Below are positions 26,801 to 39,543 of a stretch of DNA of 64,000 nt, in pieces. Source of the DNA: Paragonimus westermani. Lineage: Eukaryota > Platyhelminthes > Trematoda > Plagiorchiida > Troglotrematidae. The translations under genes and the position numbers were made by a program. Positions within the stretch are counted from its first letter, which is position 1; every line of letters begins with the position of its first letter. The notes under the pieces are model-generated. The model made no database searches. It had not been told where the DNA came from and was given only the letters and a program-made list of their open reading frames with translations. Location of the stretch: the NCBI GenBank assembly GCA_008508345.1, contig QNGE01000958.1:42839-106838 (forward strand), given 5' to 3'.

Positions 26801-29800
26801 ATTCGACAGGAGGATATTGGAATGAGGATGCTAAAAGCCTGTAAGTGCCCTGGTCATCTTTGAACTCATTTGCAAACTGTTATTGATGATGATTCCAAAC
26901 ATAAAGTGCAAGCTGATTCTCACAGCTTAAAAATCATCGACTTCTAAATCGTTACACTGTTTATTAAGTAACATAGCGTATTTGTCTCTCACGGCTAAGA
27001 AGATTTGCTAAGTTAGTGAACACTAGAATTCAACAGGAAATGCGCCGAAATTTATCCGTTTTCTCGACTTTATTTGAATAATACATTCCTAAACTAAATA
27101 CTTAAACAGTGACAGCAGGTAGGATCATATATGTTTTCTGCTTAAACACTTTAGCCGGTCGAATCGGTGAACACATGTGGACTTTGGGACGCCAGGGTGC
27201 ATTAATTAAGGTGGAGAGCACTGGATACCTTTGCGGATCACTAAACAAGAACATGCTCCAGTTAGTTGACTTGTGTTTTTTAAGTCATGGGGTAGGAGAG
27301 GAGTTTTGGATGGACCGGTTATTATTGCTACGTACCGTGAAGAAATTTGTCCTCTTTTAAATCTAAGGTTGGATACTACTTATTTGCAAACATACCTACT
27401 GTGCAAATTTAGCTTACACTGTACGACAGCTTCAAAATGCTGAATGATGATGTGACCGTGGGAAGTCCAGTCAGGCGCGTACTTGCAGTAAGTTTTACGT
27501 GCCTAAACGAAACAAGCAACATGGTGTACACCAGGTTTTTCATCATCGGACAGATGACGGGGATCCACACAACAAATATTCCGTAATACCCACTTGAGGG
27601 CGTTTTTGCGGCGAACTTCTGATCCGATTGTCTCTAAAGTTGGCCGTAAAGGAGTTTCTGGCCAACCATTGATGCTTTCTCGAAAGCCACCAAGTTTTGC
27701 TTGTCAGTAGTAGACTTGGGAAGTCCCACGAGAAAGGTATGAATGGTTGTCACACTTTCGGTCATAATGATCAAGAATAACAAATCATAATTCTCGATCA
27801 CAGGCTTGGTCTCCGTTAGATCTTTCAATCCATCTGATTGTTATAGCACAGTCCAAATGTGACTGCATTTCTTCCAGTTCTTATGCTGAACGCTGGTCAG
27901 ATTCTCGAAACGATTGACTCTTCCTGTCTCTTTTTGTATAAAATATCATATTTGAAAAACTACTGAAAAATATGACTCCAAAGCGAACAAGCTAATTTTT
28001 GTACAAGTTTTACGGTTCTTCTAGTTTCCAGTTTAATCAAACATTTTATTTTCGTAGCTCAGTCCAACAATTTTACCATTTCCATGTGTTTTTAATGATT
28101 TTCACCATCACGCTTTTTTTGCTAGAAGGCTGAAGAGAACATTTTCTTTTGTAGTCTGACAGCTGATGTCAGTTAAAATGGATGTTCTAATATTTAAGTG
28201 TTCAGTGTGTCCACTTGCAAGGGATAATATTTTCGTTTCAACTTTTTCGTGTCAGCACCACACATTGTGGTCTCGGTTGGATTCCCACAAATAAGATGAA
28301 TACGTGCTGCATACCAGAAGCTAGTCAAGATGTATCCGTTATTAGGTGTCAAATTTGCATAGCAGTTATAAAGTATTTCGAAATAAGCTGGAGAACTGTA
28401 AGTGGCAAGTCATAAGTTTGCATAACTGTAACTTTCCACCATGCAGACGTTACGACATTCATTCAGCGTTGGTTTGCATGTACCATGAAGGCTTCGTGAA
28501 CCACTTAAATTGATGGTGATAAACTGAATGGTAGGAGTTACCAGCAACACAGCAGGGCTTTGAACAACTGGTCTATCAATTTGGCGTCCATATCTAATTC
28601 GTTTGTAGATTTGGATTCAAGAACAACCGAACAGTGAACACGACCGAGACACATAACTCACTGAAACGTTACATAATGTCTGAAGGAAGATGGACATGTC
28701 GCAGTAGGGATTACTATTTACATGCTATTTTTCTCAATCGTTAAAATTATCCTTTGGATTGTTGACAGTTGTGATAGATCAACACAAACCAGCTCTTAAT
28801 GCCAAGTAATACATACTTATTATTACCATGGCACAAGCTACTGACTTTATATATAGATTAGTATTTTGCATTTTACCTGCCGATTGTTTCCACCGTTATG
28901 TTTAGCATGGTTCGATGACTACGTAGAGTTCCTATTACCAGTTTATGCAAACTAGCTTTCGTCACACAAGGAATACCGTTTATGCTGTGTTACAGACGGA
29001 TTACATTAAATGCCGGTTTTCCAACCTCATCTAATGAATAGGAAAATGACTGGTTAAGATGTGTTTCAGTACCTTACCCTGGACATATTCTACTGACTAT
29101 TTTTCAGTTCACGCCTATGTGTAGACATATTTGCTCGACATCTAGTTTGTTTCAAGCATTTGACGAAAGCTGACAAGTTGCTTTCACGGGACATCTTATT
29201 TAACCCTACTGATTGGTTTGTATTTAGAAGGTGACAGTTTTTTAATTCATCTGGGTCTATCGCAACGTGGAAATATTACACAGTCAAGAAGTATGTCTGA
29301 TTTATTGTTTTATGTTTACGGAGGAGGTAGCAGACAAATGTGGGGTTATATCAGAAACAGTGAGTTAGCATCAGTATGAAATTGAATTGTAGAATGACTT
29401 AAGACTAATGAGGCAAAGCGGTTTCAGTTGCTCCACCAGACGAATGTTCGTCAGTGCGTGCTACGGGTCTGTAGTAAAAGGAAAGACTTTCAGAATTTGC
29501 GTAACTAATTACAAGGAGAAACAATTGAAAATAGACAATCCTGATATCATACTGTTAGTTGGAACAGATCGTTAGCTGTAGACGACAAATATGATCAAGT
29601 TCACTCAAATATTTTGTAGTCATTCGAATAATAGCCATAGGCGTGCGCGATTTGATGCGAAGACGAAACAAGCCACAGGTAAATTTTCACTTATTTCAAA
29701 GTTACAGCCGACGCTCAAATGAAGTTCTGTTTGGTGCCTAACGACAGCAGTTGAAGAAGTTTGTTTGATTACCTATCGTGGTAATAAATATGCAGTGGAG

Positions 29801-32800
29801 TTGCCTAGCTGATTTGGTAAGCGAAAACTTCCCGGAAAGCTTTAAAGGTATATCAGTATGCAGTGGATTACCAATCAAGCCTTTGAAATCATTACCTTCC
29901 GCGAGAACAGATAAACGACTTGTACCCAGTGACAACTTATTATGATGCAGAGTCAATCAGGTCAGTTTGAGCTCGCTTCGTGTCATTAGGGACCTGCCAC
30001 TTTATCAGGAGTTTGTCTGAAGTGTTATTAGGGTGTCACAGGGGTCACTGGCTAACACCTTCCCCGTGTTCACGAGTTTCGTATGTCAGTTCTAGTCAGG
30101 TCTATATAGTAATGTCAACAACTTATCACACGCTCAATCGCTCTTCCGAGCATAGGACCAAATATCATATCAGCAAGTGGACGACGAGCCACATTCATCT
30201 ACAGCTACTGAAGTGAGCTAGCAAAATAACTCAAAAGAGAAAAATCAAAACATGCACTTCATCAAAAATACTACTCAAGTTATGAGGTCATTTGTGAACA
30301 TCTTACTGTGATGATTTATGCTGCATGTCACAGGAATTTTTTTCAGTACTGGACAGTGAGTGGGATAAGACCAAATACTAGATTTCTACTTAATGGCCGA
30401 GAGTCAGCTGAGTTCAGAAGTTGCTGCTTATATCCAGAAGAGTCAGTGGTATAAATGGACACTATCGGAAACCGAGGCTACTGTTTTTGCATGAACTCCC
30501 ACGATTGTGGAAATTACACATCACAATGGAGATTTGTTCTAGATATTTAGTACTGTCAAACCATTTCCACCAAATTTTTAACATAGTATTCTACCGTTTG
30601 AAAATTATTGGGTAAAAAGATGCACTCCACAAGAGACCCTTAATTAAAGAAAGCCCTAGCTATGACGTAAGCTTTGAGGAAGCAGATTTGTACATAGGGC
30701 CACCGGGATTTGGTTCAACGTTGACTTTTTCAGCCTGGTTCCAACGGTTACCATTGTGGACGACCTTTTTAATCTTTCTGAGTAACATCAACACCATGCA
30801 CATTGGGTGGTACTGAGATATAACAAGATCTAGGCACTAGTTAGCGGGTGGTCACTGGAGCCAAATGGTTACGAAAACACTCGCAATTACCTTCGTGGAT
30901 GTGTTGAATGCCTACTATTTCATGGAGCAACCACTAATGACTCTTTGACTTTAGCCTTCAAAACGGAAGTACAACAGCGAAGATAAATACATGTGGTCTA
31001 TCACTAACTCACCAAAATCTGTTGTGCTTGTTCCATTTGCCTCTTGTCCATCAAGTGATTGTGCGCATCACTGCGTTTTATGGGGATTATTCCATCAAAT
31101 AGCGACCGCCTGCATGTGAAAAAATGGACAGTCATTGAACGCTGCTTTTGTGTGTGTGAACATAGTTGTCCTCTAAAGAAGACAGTTGTTGAGTGGTTTG
31201 CTGAATTATTCATCTTAATATATTCGGTAGCATGGGGACGAACCCAGTAGCGGTTAGATAACCGATTGGGACCAAGTCTGACATTGAAATTTTTCGTTTT
31301 GAAACAGTCACAGATGGTTGAACACGGAATGTTTTGTCAGGACAGTGGGCTGGGTAATTTCAGTTAGAGAACCTGTCTGTCCGCACATCCACCCGTTCAA
31401 TACGTATCGAATATCAATAATTCAGGTACGTCTGATAAACATACCGCAAGTTAAATAAATTTTATTCAGTTGAGCAGATCTCCATCGACATAACTGGTCA
31501 ATGCCTGTAGTTGCTGATGTGCGAACATGTTTTTAGTCATAGTAGATGGTTTTTGATAGCAGAAGTCTGTAATACCCCGTTTGATAGAACAAATTGTTTT
31601 CCTCGGCCTATACTCCTTTCACAGAGATCTACGATAATATCCAGCAAAAGGACGTTTACCAAAAATGGTGCCATCATAATATAAGCCTCTTAAAATCAGA
31701 CGAGATGTTGCATATCACCTTTCAGCCTTACTAATGCATTATCTGTTGGTCTCAACTATCCAGTAGTCACGGTATGGACGACTCAAAATCGGTGCTGAAT
31801 TATTTACACACTCTAGTCGCTACTTTATAGATATGTTTGACCGTAAAATGAAAACGTGTCATCAGGTTGACTTCTATAATTCTATACAGTGTCACGCAAC
31901 TAGGCTCCATCCTTACAGAAGTTTATAGAGGATATTTCTGCCTGAACCTAAAAGTCGGTGATGTTCTCATACGTGTGACTAAGATAACTGATGGAACTGT
32001 CGTGGCCCTGACAATATAATACTTTTTGTGGGTGGGTGTGTTAACACTTACTATATCTGATGCATACAGTTTACGCTGTTTACGTTAGCGAGTGATGAAG
32101 ATAATAGAAATATCATCGTATATTTGTTGGTTTGCTGTCAAGGCACTTACTGTGTAAAAGTGTGTTGTATATGCCACTGGCTCAAACCCAACCAAAGCTA
32201 AGACTGTTTGAAACTGGGTCCCTTGTACGTGCCACAACATATCTTCATCTTGCTCAGCCTGTCAACCTTAAAAAACGTATGCATCCGAGGGTTTTGGCGG
32301 CTCGTCCGTTTGCTTATTCAGAAAGACTGCTTAATTTGCGCCGATTCACCAAAGGTCGTTTTGTGTCCCTCCGTAATCTCACCAACTACTTTAAGCATAT
32401 AAGCTGTTTTGTTGAGTTTCTATTTAATACCAATGCTACCTTCTCATACAACCCAGTTTATTTGACTTTTTGAAACTCATTTACATTTTGTAATAGCTTC
32501 GTACACAAAATGCTCTGTGAATGTTATAAAACTTCATAACTTGAAACCTATTAGATGTGTAAGCTGCAACAATGCATCATTTCTACATAGACAGCGTCGG
32601 TCCTTCTTTAGTAGCGTCGTAATCTAGCAAATAACAGTGTCCCTGTGAAATCTGAAGACATTCCATTACGTGATTTTTCCCGGAGTTTGCTGTTCACCGC
32701 TTACTAGATGAGCACATGTGAATGCAAACTTTGCGTTTTAAACTCAATAACACTAGCTGACTCGACCTGGACTGGCGATTGCAAACAAAATGTCACAACA

Positions 32801-35644
32801 CTGTAGCAATTCAGGTCTGTTAGACTATTCACCTAGAACCACTAACCACTAAATCTATGAAGTAATTTTTTTACCAATCTTCGGCAACAATCTAGTGTTT
32901 ATCGTTGGAGAGACACTTTGTGGAATAAAAATAAACGTTGCTTCTAGTCGTTAACAGAAGATGTGAAAAAGGTTTATTCACTTTTTAATCGGTGTCCGCT
33001 CTTCACTTCATCTTTGGTAGGCTCAAAATAGGTCACAGATATCACCAAAGCATCACCCACGTTAATCGTAATTTGAACCTGTCGCTGATCGTTTCAACAA
33101 CTCTAGCTAGAAACTACGTAATATCCGAAACCAGGCTGTACTAGTAAAACTTTCAGTGTTATGTATGTAGGTAGTTTGCTAGAAGCGCAATCTTTAGAGC
33201 CATAAGAAGGTTACAGGTCTAAGGAGCTGAATATGCATATATAAATTTCATGCTGAACAAAACGATTTGGAAGGAATACCTCGACGAAGTTCCCAGTGGT
33301 TCCAACTTCAGCCACAGTTTGTCAGATATGAGGTCAGTACTCCTCAGCATGGGAGTACAAAAACGTTAATCAGAGGCAGATGCGGAATACTGAGCTTAGC
33401 TCCACTCTATTTAAATTATTGCGATGGACAAGCTCACTTGAGGAGGAACTTAGTTTTTTAATGCTGTCGTCTAACCTGAAGCTTGAACACACCAAACGAA
33501 AACGTTGTCATAACGGGTATTCGTGAAGTGCTTGAGGTTGATCATCCCCGGAAGCCAAATGGGTGTTTTCTTTGTATCAAGCAGCTCACGCAATATTGAA
33601 GTTATATGAAATTTCTCTGGAGTAATGACTCAAGTCCCATAGCGGATAATGTTGGTTAACTAAATCCTGCACGTTTGAATTAAGTCATTCCAGACATGTT
33701 TGCCTGAGTAGTATAAACAGCAGTAGTGGCAGTCTCACGATGTATATATGTTCCCGCGATGATGTAAACCGTAAACTCACTAAAAATCCCCACCATCATC
33801 ACAAACTTAATAGTTAATGAATTCCTCGGCGTGTCCGTGAGTAATGACCAGTTTTTCACCAATACAGTTGTACAGTCTACTAGCTACCAAGTATGTTCCC
33901 ACTCACGTTTGTAAATTTATGGTCGATGACTTGAACCCTCACTACCAAATGTAACAGACAATGTCCAACTGAGTACCGACCAGGACAACTGGCATGTGCC
34001 GAGAAATTCCACACAGTGGTGCACCTGTTACCGCATATGGTTAGTCTCGTATTAACTCTCGTATTAAACACCCTTTCGAAGGAACAGATATATCAAAAGA
34101 AACTAACAAAGATTCGGGCATGAACATCATAGATGGTGTCACCAAGTCCGTAGTGAAAACAGTTCAACGTTGTTGTCCTAAATGTAAATCAAGCCTCCAT
34201 TCCCGTTGTCTTCCGCCCAAGGTTCAGATCATTTTGAAAAGCAGCCAAGTGTGTTGTACAATCAATTTTTAAATGCACCCTGAATGTACACGGTTATAAC
34301 CACTTCACTGGTGTTTTAATCCGGCTGGCTTATTTCGAGAAATTAAAGGCTATCACCTAGCCGACGCAACGATTCTCGCTTGAGTTCTGTAACACAAGCA
34401 GAGAATTGCTCCTGACAGACTATTATGTACTGCTACAGCACAGGTTCAGTTAGTTTGCTGACCACAAGTTGACCACAACGATTTCTAGTTTACTGATACA
34501 TGGCGGTACCTCATACCATAGTACAGCAATCCGTGCGGTGCTAGGCAGCGCGTATTGTGTTGAGGAGAGATTAGGAAACTGTTACGAAAACTGAATCTTA
34601 ACTGATGGGGTAAAAGTACCGTTTCCGTACATGTTCCACTACCAGCCGTCTTTCAGTAGAAGCTTGTTTTGCCTCACATACTAATTCTTCCATAGTCTTT
34701 TTGGTAGGGTTGCTTTCAAGCGGATGAAGTACAATTGTAACTATAGTTATAGTCTAATCAATGCTTGAAGAGCTGATAAAGAAGAATTTTTCTTTCAGGA
34801 AAAAGTGTTGACGGTCTTTCGGAAATTAGACAATTATTCAACAGACAAATTCTGTCCAGTATCACATAGGAAATCTGACAATGAATCCAACACAGAACGG
34901 GTCACCGTATATGGAATAAAAATAGTAATCTTCACGGGTCTTACAAGGATGGGTGCTATTGATCCAGTAAATTCAAAAGCCGTGTGGTAGTGTTGAATAT
35001 CCGGCAAGTATTTACAATCACAGTTATAAAGCAAGCATATACATACTATTTGTCAGGTATATAATATATCTACAGGATCTCTCTTTAGAACTAGATAGCA
35101 GCCAACCAGTGAATGTGTAATATGAAATATCTACATTTGTGTACGGGTGCAACCAACAGTTTTTGTTATCTTAAAGAAGAAGCAAATTACGTCGTTAAGA
35201 AAAGTTGGTTAAGACGGAGTCTTAATACGGAGTGCTCACCTTCAAGAAATGTTTACAATTGTTCAGTATGTTAGGCTAACTAATACTGGATTTAGCGAAA
35301 TATTTGGGTGATCTCAACAAAAATGGCACAGTGTTCCCGGAGCGTACAGAGAAATTCTTAAATGTAAAGCGATAAATAACGGGAAAATGAACACACAAAG
35401 GTGGATAGATGTCTCTTGGTACTCCTCCTATGGATGATTTCTACGAAGATGGATGATGGAATAGATCAAAACAATGGCTGGATTCACTTCAGAGAATTTG
35501 GATTCGCGATAAATCATTTGATGATGGATTTAGTGGTCAGCTAATTCCTCTTTGTGATTTGATTAAACCGCGCAGGTTAACTATTGCTGCAACCCTTATA
35601 AGGACAAGGTAGACTCAGTGTTTCTGCACTGATCAAAAGTAAGC
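23805..35644. other. Long AT-rich stretch without recognised genes
   Basis: Nothing beyond short open frames, the longest 113 codons at 32132-32473 (plus), and none recognisable. One 75-nt open segment at 27413-27487, bounded by AG and GTAAGT, could be a small internal exon (see findings). No SINE, PLE or LTR fragment was noticed, in contrast to the region from 35.6 kb on. Confidence 0.5.
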
Positions 35645-35830
35645 TTGAATGAGAATTCGGTCGAGCCTGATGCGAAGTTTTTTGGTGTAGTGATTAACAC
35701 TATTACATCATGACAGGGTGTACGGAACTAAAACGGTAGTCGTGACAAGCGCACAAGTGATGTGTCTAACGCGGTCAAAACTTTGGCTGGAAATAGATGT
35801 CCGCAATTTCCGCTCTAATCTTTATCTCTC
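35645..35830 (+). repeat. Decayed tRNA-derived SINE
   Basis: It follows the reference SINE in order: attcggtcgagcctgatgcg, then ggtgtagtgattaacac (box A region), then atcatgaca, then the box B region mutated to ggaactaaaacggtagtcg, then tgacaagcgcac and ggctggaaatag. Pol III boxes are degraded and the 3' tail is not recognisable. Confidence 0.6.
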
Positions 35831-37211
35831 ATGGGTTTATACAGGATCACCATTCACAATCCACATTAATCTGTATCTCTGACTTTTTCATTTTGGAACT
35901 GTGATTTTTCATCTTAGTCACGACTTAACAAAGATTGATAGTGTATGAAATGTATTCCTATCGGAATTTGCCTTTTAACTGCTCTGTTTATATAACCGAT
36001 TGGAATAAGTCAGTGGGAAGCAGTGCTCGTGAACAAATTTATCCTTCTGATAAAAGCGCTTGACACGTGTGGTGTTGCCAAATGAGCTGCGTTATTAATA
36101 CGTAGTGTGGTATGAGGTGAACTTGTGAAATCTAAGGGGCAGGCCTCGATACCAGCAAGACCAGGACTTGGAAGTGAGAATTGAGAAGGTGTGTACGAAC
36201 TGAGTTGGACATGTCAATTAAGTTACTGGTCGTATAGTACGTTCAGCTGGTGTAGGTAGACATCAATAATATAAAACAATGTTTGTCTTTATGATGACGA
36301 CATAACACATACCACATGCTGGTCATCCGGAAATAAGCAATTTCCCAGACGACAAAACTTTTAACTGTAAAATGACAGCAAACTTGTGATCTCCTTAAAT
36401 GAAAGATCGGCCGGGTTATGTGGAGAGGTGAAATAATCAAAGGCGGTTTAAAGATGTAAACTGGAGGTTAACTAGTTCCAGCACCAGTGTGACAGAACAA
36501 ACATATAACGCCAAACTAGACGCTGTTTTACAATAAAGCGAAAATCCTAAATGTTTCTCACATTTAGTCTGAATGTGCCCTTACACCAGGTAACCTATTT
36601 GCTCGTTTCTGAAGTTAACTCCATATGCTTCGACCGTTCTTAATGAATTGAGTTTTGGTTGGAGTTCCGAAACATATAAAACCAGACTTACTGATATAAA
36701 TGCGTATATCTAAATGGTTTCAGATTGAACAACATCGAGAGTTGATATCAGCCGTTTCATTCAGGTCAGACATTCAGTTAGTCCGTTCCCAGAGAAAGCA
36801 TTGGATCGCAGTTCTGCTCTTAGTAAAGCTCATTTGTAACGCATATACTAACCCACAAAGGAATCCATACTACTGTTGTGTAACAGGCAGGTTCGTTGTG
36901 CGTAGTATACTATTCACAAGTAGTATATTACCCACAGGCGACATTCAGGAACAAGAGGACAAGCCCCGAGTGCGACGGACAAGAAGAGATTATCGGAACA
37001 GTATGTACATGCCGTGTGAGAACGTTCACCAAGGCGAATGACAACGTACTGTCACCCAATGTATGTGAGTGCATGTGTGCCGTGCAAATGAGTGCACGCG
37101 TTTGTGGTTTACTTTTTGACCTGACCTGAACGTTCGTTAGCGCAACAAACGAACACGCATGTCAAGCGTCTTTTGCGGACACAACGCTACAACCCTATGG
37201 TTTATGGGACA
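35831..37211. other. No recognised gene
   Basis: The longest open frame is 113 codons at 36700-37041 (plus), with no motif and no similarity to the neighbouring retroelements that I can see. Confidence 0.45.
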
Positions 37212-37437
37212 TGCGTGTTAGCCAGAACACTAGTAACCCTACAAACTTTTTGACCGAAGAACCATGTTCAGATCGCAATTCCTGGTATTGATTCGGATAT
37301 GCACTATTGGTGATTTCCAGTAGGAGTGAAAGTCGAGTTTAATGCATCCGTCCGAAGCAGGCTGGTCAAGTGGCTAATCTGGAAACGAAGACTGCAAGAA
37401 AGTCTGAAGGGTGCCCAATTTGAAAATCTGGTTTGCA
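37212..37437 (+). repeat. Decayed tRNA-derived SINE
   Basis: It matches the SINE body: gatatgcactattggtga, then gagtgaaagtcgagttta, then ccgaagcaggctgg and caatttgaaaat. The 5' part (ttagccagaacac) resembles the gtagccagaacgg box A region of the copies at 42806 and 63080 rather than the reference copy. Box B is largely lost. It lies about 300 bp before the inverted repeat that bounds PLE-D. Confidence 0.6.
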
Positions 37438-37729
37438 AGGGAAAGATTCTAAAAGGTGGAACACGGGTTATATTGTTAAACTAGTTTGTTAACAGATATC
37501 AGAATGGTTCACTGTTAGACGTTATGTTCAAATAAACGTCAATTACTACGGAACGTTCTATGTAATTTATCAGTTTGAATAAAACGGAAAGAACAAGAAA
37601 TTCACCAGATGAGTTCATTTCGTTTCCAATTGCAAACGTACAGCGCTGAGAAGTTGAATAGACCAACAGTTAACTCGAAACAAGTGATTAGTTACCTTGA
37701 CATCTTAAGGCTATCATGACCCTACTCAG

Positions 37730-37968
37730 GAAAACCAGGGTGAGCGTAATATAAATGTCGTCATGTTGAACACACAACTGAGGCTTGTGGCGAGTGATTA
37801 ACGAAGCCTCGATATACTTGAATATCCTCGCCCGGTTGCACGCTGTGATTACACGAAAACGAAGAAACTACTCTGGGTGCGTGTCCAGTCTGGGATGAAT
37901 GCCTATCGGTTGAGTGGGCCGAGCTTCGGTTGGTTGGTGCATAGCTACTGCCCGGTCCACTCATTGAT
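37730..37968 (-). repeat. Inverted repeat flanking PLE-D, left arm
   Basis: This 239-bp segment is the reverse complement of 39304-39543 with very few differences; one single-base indel is visible near the outer edge. Both arms keep the same open frame (about 67 codons, ending ...SPQASVVCST), so the copies are young compared with the decayed PLE body between them. Terminal repeats in inverted orientation are known in Penelope-like elements. No hammerhead core was found in this arm. It could also be an unrelated element inserted twice. Confidence 0.8.
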
Positions 37969-39303
37969 AGATAGATGTTCCTTGGTTTGGTTGTTCCAGC
38001 TTCTGTGTCTCTCCACCCGCAGTTGGAGTTGAACAATTAGATACAGCGACTGGTCGACAGTACGGGCTTGGTTGTGCATAATTCCCTAGATCTGTAAAAC
38101 AATGTTCAAACTGGAGAGCGCTTGTTTTGTATCGGGGAGAATCTGAGGAGATTAAGATAATGTCCGATCGACAGGGGTTTCCGGCATACCGCAGTTATCG
38201 TCTCATCAGATATTCTGATAATTAACACGTCGAGAAAGGCCACTAAATTACGGCTGTCATGGTCACATGTAAAACGAATGCTGGTATGGAATGAGTAAAA
38301 CTGGGTCAAACGGTTCTCAAGCTGGTCCTGGTTCTTTATGTTTATCTGTGTATCATCCGGGTATCCGTTTTGAGGAACAACCTGACCGGTTGGGTCCGAT
38401 GCTTTGTGTTGCAGTTTCATCAAATTACAACAAAAAATGAACCCAACGTGCTTTCCACTACTACTCCTTCGACTTGTTTACAGTCATCATCGATGAAACA
38501 AAACTTGACATTCCTTGTGTACAAAAGTACCAGACCCTTGCAAATCGGGGCCAGTGTACATGTTGAGCACGGGTGTGTCGAAATATAGTCACATAGAAAA
38601 TCGACTGTTTCAATCAAGAGCACATTAGTGAGTAACGTGTGAGCGTCAAAAGAACACATTTTTGTATTGAATATGTAGACTGCTTCAAGAGCAGGTAAGA
38701 ATTCATAATTTCCGGAAGGCTATGTTTTGCTAACTGATTTCTTTTTTAAATGAGACCCAGTGGATTTCTCGGTCAGTCCACGCTGAAATCCACCAACGTT
38801 GCCATTGAGCATTCAAATTGTGAGCTGTTCTCTATCAACCACCTTGCAAGCTTGTGATATGGAGAGTTATTCATGGCAAGAATGGGTCTAATAGGCATGT
38901 CGAGCTTATGAGTTTTTGAAAGACCAATTAACTATGTGGTCTTCGAGCCAACTGGTTTAAAATTATGGTATTGCGCTGGCGAAATGATACCAAGCAACGA
39001 ACGTTTTACAACTCACTTACTATTGATTCCTGGACGAATAAAACTATCCGAATGGGCGTCGACTCTGCATTCCGTACTGTCTGGAAACTGTCTATTTTGG
39101 CCAAGTAGTCAAATCTGCTGAGAACGACTGTCCAAGGTTCCTCGTCAGGGTATACAATGATAACACTCCGACTACTTTTCAAGTCCATTGGAGCACTCAG
39201 AACTTGTTTGTTAAGAGCATATCTTTACCAAACGGGGGGAACAAAAATTCGTTGATGAAGTCGAAGAGTTTGGCTTTTAAGGTTTACCAAAGTAGCTACA
39301 CCA
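37969..39303 (-). pseudogene. PLE-D: Penelope-like reverse transcriptase, decayed, minus strand
   Basis: A Penelope-like element would copy its RNA with this RT. Reading the minus strand from about 38990 to 38106, with frameshifts, the order is: a VGSKT segment and GLSKTHK (the family's G-L-P-K-x-H-K), then MPIRPIL and NNSPYHKLA, then CSFDAHTLLTNV (S-F-D-x-x-x-L-F-T-N-V, which holds the first catalytic Asp), VEGVVVESTLG (a decayed GSPLGP motif), YPDD at 38352-38363 (the YxDD catalytic pair) and VAFLDVLI followed by CRKP. The C-terminal linker and GIY-YIG endonuclease are missing, because the element stops at the left inverted repeat. Frameshifts and stops make it non-functional. The stretch from about 39010 to 39303 is unrecognised and may be a degraded N-terminal part. 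Confidence 0.85.
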
Positions 39304-39543
39304 ATCAATGAGTGGATTGGGCAATAGCTATGCACCAACCAACCGAAGCTCGGCCCACTCAACCGATAGGCATTCATCCCAGACTGGACACGCACCCAGA
39401 GTAGTTTCTTCGTTTTCGTGTAATCACAGCGTGCAACCGGGCGAGGATATTCAAGTATATCGAGGCTTCGTTAATCACTCGCCACAAGCCTCAGTTGTGT
39501 GTTCAACATGACGACATTTATATTACGCTTACCCTGGCTTTTC
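39304..39543 (+). repeat. Inverted repeat flanking PLE-D, right arm
   Basis: Partner of 37730-37968 in opposite orientation. It contains the intact plus-strand open frame 39308-39511. The product is Ser/His-rich with no recognised domain and begins MSGLGNSYAPT. The same frame in the left arm extends upstream by about 24 codons into sequence not shared by this arm. Confidence 0.8.
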
